Shown here piece by piece: positions 7,996 to 13,064 of a DNA stretch of 13,064 nt. The stretch comes from Geobacter sp. UBA1603. Lineage in GTDB: Bacteria; Desulfobacterota; Desulfuromonadia; Geobacterales; Pseudopelobacteraceae. The translations under genes were made by a program, and so were the position numbers. The DNA lies in NCBI GenBank assembly GCA_002322035.1, contig DCNF01000066.1:18181-31244 (forward strand), in the 5' to 3' direction. A model generated the notes under the pieces. The model saw only the letters and a program-made list of their open reading frames with translations, was not told the DNA's origin and ran no database searches. Positions within the stretch are counted from its first letter, which is position 1; each line of letters starts with the position of its first letter.

Positions 7996-8032
7996 ATATC
8001 TAAATATATTCAAGTGTGTTATAGTGCCTTCC

Positions 8033-9122
8033 ATGGCACGCACAACAGAACTAATCGAATTGACAGTTGGCGACCGACAAGCACTTGAAGCATTGCTCCG
8101 GTCTCCCAAAACGGCCCAGAGCCTGGCGTTGCGCGCCCGCATAGTTCTTATGAGCGGCGCAGGTGAAACCGTTGAAGCAATTGCCACTTCGACCGGCACA
8201 TCAACCAAAGCGGTCTACAAATGGAGGAACCGCTTTAAAGAATCCGGTCTTGATGGTCTTTCAGACCTGCCGCGCTCTGGCCAGCCAAAGAAGCTCACGG
8301 AACAGAAGGTCAAGCAGGTGTTGACGCTGACAGTCGAGCGGATTCCCCATGAGGCAACCCATTGGAGTGTGCGCCTCATGGCCAAGTATGCCGGCATCAC
8401 CACTTGGCAAGTTCGGCAGATCTGGGAAGCTGCAGACCTAAAGCCTCATCGTATAAAAAGTTTCAAGATCAGCAACGATCCGCAGTTTGCCGACAAGGTC
8501 GTCGATGTCGTCGGGCTCTACATGAGCCCCCCCCGACAACGCGATTGTCTTATCGGTGGACGAGAAGACCCAGATTCAGGCTCTTGACCGGACGCAACCG
8601 ATGTTGCAACTAAAGCCCGGCCAGATTGAACGACGCACCCACGATTACAAGCGTAATGGCACCACGAGCCTGTATGCCGCGTTTGACATCTTGACCGGCG
8701 AGGTCATGGGGCGAGTGACCAAGCGGCACAGAGCCAAGGAGTTCCTTGACTTCCTGAGGCAGATTGAGCGATCAACGCCAAAAGAGCTTGATCTGCACAT
8801 CATCCTGGACAACAGCAGCACCCATAAGACCGCTGAGGTGCAGAAGTGGTTAGCGGGGCAACCCCGGATAACACTCCATTTCACACCCACCAGCGCCTCA
8901 TGGCTCAATGCGGTGGAAAGCTGGTTCTCCCAACTGGAGCGGCGATCAATCTACCGTGGAGTGTTCAGCAGCGTCACTGCATTACGAAAAGAAATCCACC
9001 GTTTCATTGATGCACACAATGCAACCAGCGCCAAACCGTTCAAGTGGACCAAGAGCGCAGCAGCAATTATTGAGTCTGTTCAAAGAGCAAAAGCAAGTGC
9101 AAACATTACTGGAAAGAACTAA
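8033..9122 (+). pseudogene. IS630-family transposase, frameshifted at a C8 tract
   Basis: The N-terminal part (ATG at 8033, or GTG at 8024) carries a helix-turn-helix region, TVEAIATSTGTSTKAVYKW, and the RSGQPKKLT linker. The catalytic part lies in the next frame: SVDEKTQ (first D at 8559-8561), HIILDNSSTHK (second D at 8808-8810) and WLNAVESW (E at 8916-8918), giving a DD35E triad typical of IS630/Tc1 relatives. The frames join at eight Cs (8527-8534). With seven Cs the text reads on as PPDNAIVLSVDEK and gives a 362-residue transposase of normal size. As written, the first frame ends at 8585-8587 and the second has only a GTG at 8556, so no complete enzyme is made unless ribosomes or polymerase slip by +1 at the C tract. 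A sequencing homopolymer error is equally possible. Confidence 0.87.
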
Positions 9123-9936
9123 CCAAACGGGACACTAGTTTTGCCTCCAAACCTGATAATATCCTATCAACTTCGGAAGTCTGCTTTACACTTCTGCTTC
9201 CGCTGGCTAATGTGTCATAAGCCTTTTTAAAGTCACCTTTTGCCATGGCTCTGATCGTTTTTGCCAACAGCAGTTCATATTCCGGGTCTTCTATAACCGC
9301 ATACCAGATTGATGTATTGCTAACCAAACCCTTAATGGAGATGGTTTCAGATTTCATAATAACATCATGGACGGCTCTTTTTACATCTATGCCGGCAGAA
9401 TGATAATCATGTCCGCATAATAACCCGCCTGGTTCAATGACTTTCAGGGCAAATATAATGTCATCAAAAACGGAATAGTAATCATGAGCTCCGTCTATGA
9501 ATACAAATGAAAAAAGACTGCTGCCCAATATATGGCTGAACCGGTTGGCATCTCCGCGCAGCAGATATAGTCGGTCCTTTATAAAAGAGGTATTATGTAT
9601 GAATTCGGTCAATATACACATATCGTCCAACTGCGTTTTGTCCATGTTTGTGAAATCGGATTGCTCGTGATATTCAGACCATTTATCAATGCAGAAAATC
9701 TGCAAATCTTTCTGTATTGCAGCATGACCGATTGCAACTGTGGAACCGCCCCTGTAGGAACCAATTTCAAGAATCCTTTTTTGTGAAGGTAGCATCATAC
9801 ACATTCGGTACAATACCAACGCTTCAAGATCAATAACCAGGCTGTTTATCTTGGAGAAATGATTCAACATGATTCTTTCATCAGGTGTTGGTTCATGTTC
9901 CAACATAGCTGAAATATTATCAGTTAGTTTTGGCAT
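9106..9936 (-). CDS. Class I SAM-dependent methyltransferase (Methyltransf_24-like) with IS-altered C-terminus
   Basis: A 276-residue protein as now encoded. SAM motif I is ILEIGSYRGGSTVAIG (55-70), followed by FCIDKWSEY (81-89), the FVFIDGAHDYYSV strand (144-156) and GGLLCGHDYHSAGIDVKRAV (170-189), where the GHD may bind a metal as in CmcI/rhamnose O-methyltransferase relatives. This suggests O-methylation of a sugar; the substrate is inference. The ATG at 9936 has GAAGGATC six bases upstream and the gene overlaps the previous one by 17 bases. The IS630 insertion falls three codons before the original stop. Now the last nine codons and the TAA at 9106-9108 come from the IS. The native protein would have been 270 residues ending LVNS. 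The change is far from the catalytic core, so activity is probably kept. Confidence 0.86.
   Translation of the reverse strand: MPKLTDNISAMLEHEPTPDERIMLNHFSKINSLVIDLEALVLYRMCMMLPSQKRILEIGSYRGGSTVAIGHAAIQKDLQIFCIDKWSEYHEQSDFTNMDKTQLDDMCILTEFIHNTSFIKDRLYLLRGDANRFSHILGSSLFSFVFIDGAHDYYSVFDDIIFALKVIEPGGLLCGHDYHSAGIDVKRAVHDVIMKSETISIKGLVSNTSIWYAVIEDPEYELLLAKTIRAMAKGDFKKAYDTLASGSRSVKQTSEVDRILSGLEAKLVSRLVSSFQ
9117..9135 (-). repeat. Right terminal inverted repeat of the IS630 element
   Basis: Read on the minus strand this is GTGTCCCGTTTGGTTAGTT. The transposase stop codon (9120-9122) lies inside it. Confidence 0.9.
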
Positions 9937-10789
9937 ATATCTGATCCTTCACATATTTCTGATAGTTATGGTGCACTTCAAGGAACGAGATACATTCATC
10001 GGCCGGTTTGAATACATGGAACAGAGTCATTATGTACATGGTTGCGGCACTTTCAAGCGGGCCGGCGTATCCGACAGCACTCTCTCCGTACCAGGGCTGC
10101 TCAAGCATGTGCAGCAGATGCGCGGGCGTCAGAAAAAAACAGCCCGAATGTGGATTTTCAGCAGGTGTCATACGGAAGCTGAACTCACCGAAAGGAATCC
10201 GGATTTCATCTTTACAGCCGGGCAGTCGCAGTTCCTTCATGAATTTTGCGCTGTCTGCCCAGAGCGGACCGTCTATATAGGTTTTGCCAGGTTCAGAGAC
10301 TGCCCCGAGTTCGAATCTGCTCGGTTGCAGCAGGTAGCGGGCATCAGCAACCGTTGTGTAAAACAAGTCGAGCTTATAGAAAAACAGTGGGTCATTTATT
10401 ACAACGTCATCTTCCAGATAGCAGTACCAATCATATTTGTCCACAGATTCACGATAAACATCATAGGTTGTGAAGCCAAGAAAACGTGGGTCTTCAAGTT
10501 CACAAGAATGAGTGCGAAAACTATCTTGGGGCAATACCAGGTCATCCAGAAGATGGTGAGTTCCAGTGACGCAGATAACAATATCCAGCATATTGATATT
10601 CTGCTGGTTAACATTTCGAGCCTGCCCGTCATGCAACAACAGATATTGCCGCTGGCCAAACTGCTGATGCAGAGAGGCGATACAGGTTTGCAGTGACTCC
10701 GCGCGGCGTTTGCGCTGGGAGACATCTGTAGAACCGTACTGTATAGGCCCTGGGCCATAGTAGTGTGGAATTACGAACAGGATTCGCAT
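9920..10789 (-). CDS. Putative GT-A-like glycosyltransferase with EDD motif
   Basis: A 289-residue protein. It begins MRILFVIPHYYGPGP, then a basic helix region and TCIASLHQQFGQRQYLLL, a pattern seen in uncharacterised proteins of glycan clusters. The centre holds YDWYCYLEDDVVINDPLFF (119-137): a hydrophobic strand ending in EDD, matching the DXD metal-nucleotide site of GT-A enzymes. HSGCFFLTPAHL is a possible acceptor-side segment, and the tail has EVHHNYQKYV, where histidines may be metal ligands. No membrane segments are visible. The ATG at 10789 lies seven bases after the upstream stop, with GAGGA ten bases before it. The last 17 bases overlap the next methyltransferase. I assign glycosyltransferase from the motif and context only; it does not match a family I can name with certainty. 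Confidence 0.7.
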   Translation of the reverse strand: MRILFVIPHYYGPGPIQYGSTDVSQRKRRAESLQTCIASLHQQFGQRQYLLLHDGQARNVNQQNINMLDIVICVTGTHHLLDDLVLPQDSFRTHSCELEDPRFLGFTTYDVYRESVDKYDWYCYLEDDVVINDPLFFYKLDLFYTTVADARYLLQPSRFELGAVSEPGKTYIDGPLWADSAKFMKELRLPGCKDEIRIPFGEFSFRMTPAENPHSGCFFLTPAHLLHMLEQPWYGESAVGYAGPLESAATMYIMTLFHVFKPADECISFLEVHHNYQKYVKDQIYAKTN

Positions 10790-10796
10790 GCCTACG

Positions 10797-12428
10797 TCAT
10801 CCTCGCGGTGTCAAACCGCAGCATATTCTGCAGATTTCATACGGCAAGTAGCCGTACATAAGGAGATTGCGAACTTTTCTATATTCAACCCCGTCCCAGA
10901 TGTCCCTTATACTACTGCCTGCAATATTTCCGAAGGTATGTCGCGATAGATAATCGTTACAGCAGAGCACCGCATCGCCCCTGTAGTCAATAGTCAAAAA
11001 CCTGTGGGCAATGGAGCAGCCTGCCAGAAAACGAGTCTGAGCCTCAGGAAATGGGGTAGTGTCCACTAATCCCCCACGGTTCATCTTATAGGGCAGATTA
11101 TGAAACACACTGAAATCAACGGTATTTAATTCAGGATGGAAACGCTCAATCCTGTCCAATGTTTCCATGAGCACCGGTGATGGTTCCAGGGTATGCTGCG
11201 AGATTCTGAACAGGTCCACCCCTGCTTCCTTAAGAGCAACAAAACGTCTGATTGTGAGCAGTTCACCGTTTGTAAACAATTCGATCGCAGCCTTGGGAAG
11301 GGTGCGTCTCGTATAGCCAATAAACGTTTCCAGGCGAGTATCTATCAATGGCTCACCGTAAAAATGCGGTGATACCGTGCCTGAATACTCAGGATCATAT
11401 TCCCTTAACGAGTCGATGATCCTGTAATATGTGTCTTCATCCATGAATGCTGGTTTGCGTCCAACCATACTGTTTGGACAGTAGGGGCATGCCAGGTTGC
11501 AGACGGTTGTAGTCTCGATCTGGACATTGTTCAGGCATGAAACCGTAATCTCCAAAATGTCATCGAGCTGAGAAATATCGGAAACCTTGAACGTTGGAAT
11601 TCGGGGCACTTCAACGTTGATGTCTGTTTTGCAATCCGTGCTGAACGGAGTAAAAACATCCGCAAAATCAAAGTACAGATATAACGAAATACGCCTCAAT
11701 GCAACGGCAAGATATTCCTTTTGGTGAGCAATCAGCGTAACCCCGAGGTAAGAGCTGAGAAACTTCTTGATTCGCTGCCATTGGTCACTGCCTGACGCCA
11801 AAAGCCAAACAGCTTTCCCGAGAGCACCGGCAAGATGGCCGAATAGATTTTCGTTAGCAATAACAATATCCATCCGGTTCAGTACGGCGGTACAGACGTC
11901 AACCGGCAAATCGGGTGCAACGGCCGTAAACGAAACCTGCTCTGGCAAGGCGACAGACAGCGGTGGGCTTACACCCGGGAGAATATAAAAGTCCAGGTTC
12001 ATCAGCTGGTTCAATGTAAAGGCGGACAGCAGCGTGGCGGCGATGTCGCCCGGCTCGTCCAGGCATATCCCTATTTTAACCTTGCCGCAGTCGTGCACTA
12101 ACTCTGCTGCAGCGGCCTGGAGGGCATCGGTGGCGGCCATGTACGGAAATGATGTCTCCCCCGCCAGTACGCTAAGCTTGCACAGTTCGCAGCTGAGCGC
12201 GTCGGCCGGACCGGGCGTCACCCGGGGGTCGTAAAAGCCGATGGCCTGGTTGACCAAGGCAAGCAGGCTCCGCTCCTGGTCAGAGGCGCGCACATACACA
12301 CACACGCCGGAGCCTGCTAACAACTTCAGGTGGCGGGCACAGAGTACCGTATCGCGGATATCTGCAGGTAACTCCAGAATCAATGTTTTTCCTGCCAGAT
12401 TATCTAAGCATGTCTGGTCCGATAGCAT
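10797..12428 (-). CDS. GT9-like domain fused to radical SAM/SPASM domain
   Basis: A 543-residue protein of two parts. Residues about 10-255 follow the GT9 (heptosyltransferase-like) domain found at the end of TPR-GT proteins: DTVLCARHLKLLAGSGVCV (26-44), SFPYMAA (93-99), PEQVSFTAVAPDL (162-174) and VIANENLFGHLAGALGKAVW (189-208). Residues usual for donor binding look lost: the expected GLVWxGNP and SxDTxxAHLAG segments are altered. Residues about 300-540 are radical SAM: CNLACPYC (310-317) holds the CxxxCxxC iron-sulfur motif, HFYGEPLID (355-363) the SAM-binding GE segment. A SPASM-like tail has C471, GDAVLCC (484-490) and CRICC (533-537), enough for one auxiliary cluster. It likely performs radical chemistry on a glycan or peptide. 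The ATG at 12428 lies two bases after the previous stop, with GAGGA 12 bases upstream. Confidence 0.86.
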   Translation of the reverse strand: MLSDQTCLDNLAGKTLILELPADIRDTVLCARHLKLLAGSGVCVYVRASDQERSLLALVNQAIGFYDPRVTPGPADALSCELCKLSVLAGETSFPYMAATDALQAAAAELVHDCGKVKIGICLDEPGDIAATLLSAFTLNQLMNLDFYILPGVSPPLSVALPEQVSFTAVAPDLPVDVCTAVLNRMDIVIANENLFGHLAGALGKAVWLLASGSDQWQRIKKFLSSYLGVTLIAHQKEYLAVALRRISLYLYFDFADVFTPFSTDCKTDINVEVPRIPTFKVSDISQLDDILEITVSCLNNVQIETTTVCNLACPYCPNSMVGRKPAFMDEDTYYRIIDSLREYDPEYSGTVSPHFYGEPLIDTRLETFIGYTRRTLPKAAIELFTNGELLTIRRFVALKEAGVDLFRISQHTLEPSPVLMETLDRIERFHPELNTVDFSVFHNLPYKMNRGGLVDTTPFPEAQTRFLAGCSIAHRFLTIDYRGDAVLCCNDYLSRHTFGNIAGSSIRDIWDGVEYRKVRNLLMYGYLPYEICRICCGLTPRG

Positions 12429-12430
12429 GG

Positions 12431-13063
12431 TTAGTGATCATCCTCAACCTTGCGGCAGAAAAACCCCCAATACACATCTGGGCCGGCCGGGACCTCAAAT
12501 GAATAATCCGCATCGCACAGAATCCGGAAGCCACTACGCTCCAGCAGCGAGCGCCAACTCCCTTTAGGCAGCACACTATAATGGTTTGGATTACGCTCAT
12601 GGTGGCACGCCGTTTCGGGAGCCGGAATTTCCAGGTAGAGTATGCCGCCGGGGTGCAGCACCCGGTTGAATTCACACAGCGTATATAAAGGGAAAATGCT
12701 GTGCTCGATCACATGTCTGGCCCAGACTAGGTCTTGGCTGTTGTCAGCGACTTCCAGAAAAGACTGGTCCATTTTTTCAACCCGGTAGCCCTTGGCCCGA
12801 CAGGCCGCAATATCCTCCTCTCCAAGAGTCACGCCCAGGTAATCGGTGTGCCGGTTGCGGAAATATTCAAGCGCCGGCCCCTGTCCACATCCGACATCAA
12901 GAACTTTCATACCTTCTCGCAGAGGAAAAAATTCCTCCAACTTCTGCAATGCGTTGAGAGTTATCTCTGAATGAAGGAGACTGGGCATTTCCGGATATAC
13001 ATCCTCTGCCAGCCTGTCCAAAAAATGCCCCAGTTTTGAAATGTCTCGCTGAATATCAATCAC
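12431..13063 (-). CDS. Class I SAM-dependent methyltransferase at right window edge
   Basis: Translated from a GTG at 13063 this gives 210 residues, but the window ends one base further, so an upstream start cannot be excluded and no ribosome site can be seen. The SAM motif is KVLDVGCGQGPALEYF (53-68), followed by YLGVTLGEEDI (75-85), DLVWARHVIEHS (111-122) and LHPGGILYLEIPAPE (136-150), a standard Methyltransf_11/23 layout. HHERNPNHYSVL is an insertion after the fifth strand, common in members acting on glycans or lipids. The protein ends in VEDDH. The stop is two bases from the start of the radical SAM fusion, so the two are very likely co-transcribed. Its substrate is unknown. Length is normal, which favours a nearly complete protein. 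Confidence 0.83.
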   Translation of the reverse strand: MIDIQRDISKLGHFLDRLAEDVYPEMPSLLHSEITLNALQKLEEFFPLREGMKVLDVGCGQGPALEYFRNRHTDYLGVTLGEEDIAACRAKGYRVEKMDQSFLEVADNSQDLVWARHVIEHSIFPLYTLCEFNRVLHPGGILYLEIPAPETACHHERNPNHYSVLPKGSWRSLLERSGFRILCDADYSFEVPAGPDVYWGFFCRKVEDDH

Positions 13064-13064
13064 C

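Larger units (their letters stand above)
7977..9135 (+). mobile_element. IS630-family insertion sequence, 1159 bp
   Basis: The element is bounded by 19-base imperfect inverted repeats and flanked by TA duplications at 7975-7976 and 9136-9137. The target reads acTAgt on both sides, matching the known IS630 preference for CTAG with TA duplication. It carries one transposase gene, which is frameshifted. It is inserted opposite in direction to the glycan genes. Joining the flanks restores the end of the neighbouring methyltransferase gene, which confirms the boundaries. The intact TA pair and the good match of the ends suggest a fairly recent insertion. Confidence 0.92.

Noticed and set aside
8556..9122. 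Catalytic half of the transposase as a separate gene from the GTG at 8556
   Set aside because: The GTG falls in the middle of the conserved SVDEK motif, so it is not a natural start; the segment is the second part of the frameshifted transposase.
9869..10696. Long plus-strand open frame of 275 codons
   Set aside because: It lies opposite the EDD protein and the start of the methyltransferase, has no recognisable domain or ribosome site, and its composition is that of an antisense shadow.
12285..12310. Short CA-rich run in the radical SAM gene
   Set aside because: It is only a few dinucleotide copies within a conserved coding frame and shows no sign of length variation.
1..13064. tRNA, rRNA, CRISPR array or defence system
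   Set aside because: No cloverleaf, rRNA-like stretch or regularly spaced repeat was seen, and no nuclease or toxin-antitoxin pair is encoded.

Overview
The window is a 13 kb piece of a bacterial surface-glycan or glycoprotein modification island. All native genes lie on the minus strand, so transcription runs from the right edge to the left. The content is almost only glycosyltransferases (GTs) and small class I SAM-dependent methyltransferases, with no sugar-nucleotide synthesis, flippase, polymerase or export genes. Shine-Dalgarno-like sites, ATG/GTG starts, TPR-GT proteins and a GT9-like/radical SAM protein suit a Gram-negative, probably anaerobic proteobacterium (Desulfuromonadales/Geobacter-like lineages carry comparable islands). 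This assignment is inference from gene style, not from a marker gene.

Layout in transcription order: a methyltransferase at the right edge (12431-13063); a protein joining a degenerate GT9-like domain to a radical SAM/SPASM domain (10797-12428); a GT-A-like protein with an EDD motif (9920-10789); a Methyltransf_24-type methyltransferase whose tail is replaced by IS sequence (9106-9936); an inserted IS630-family element on the plus strand (7977-9135); a methyltransferase (7214-7870); a family 2 GT (6269-7207); a CmcI/Methyltransf_24-like methyltransferase split by a one-base frameshift (5588-6260); a two-domain GT, CgeB-like plus GT2 (3520-5463); a short methyltransferase (2945-3496); a helical-repeat/methyltransferase protein (1809-2948); and a GT4-TPR protein that runs off the left edge (1-1812).

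Genes are tightly packed, with 4-base ATGA overlaps, a 17-base overlap or gaps of 2-23 bases. The only larger gaps are 5464-5587 and the one holding the IS, so much of the block is probably one operon or two. A reasonable reading is that the GTs build an oligosaccharide and the six methyltransferases decorate its sugars, with the radical SAM protein adding a further modification. The acceptor (polysaccharide, flagellin or other protein) cannot be told from the window.

The main points of interest are the GT9-like/radical SAM fusion, the exact reconstruction of the IS630 insertion (CTAG target, TA duplication, rewriting of the last codons of its host gene), two single-base frameshifts that can each be placed precisely, and sharp base-composition changes, including one inside a single gene. 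No RNA gene, CRISPR array or convincing terminator was found.
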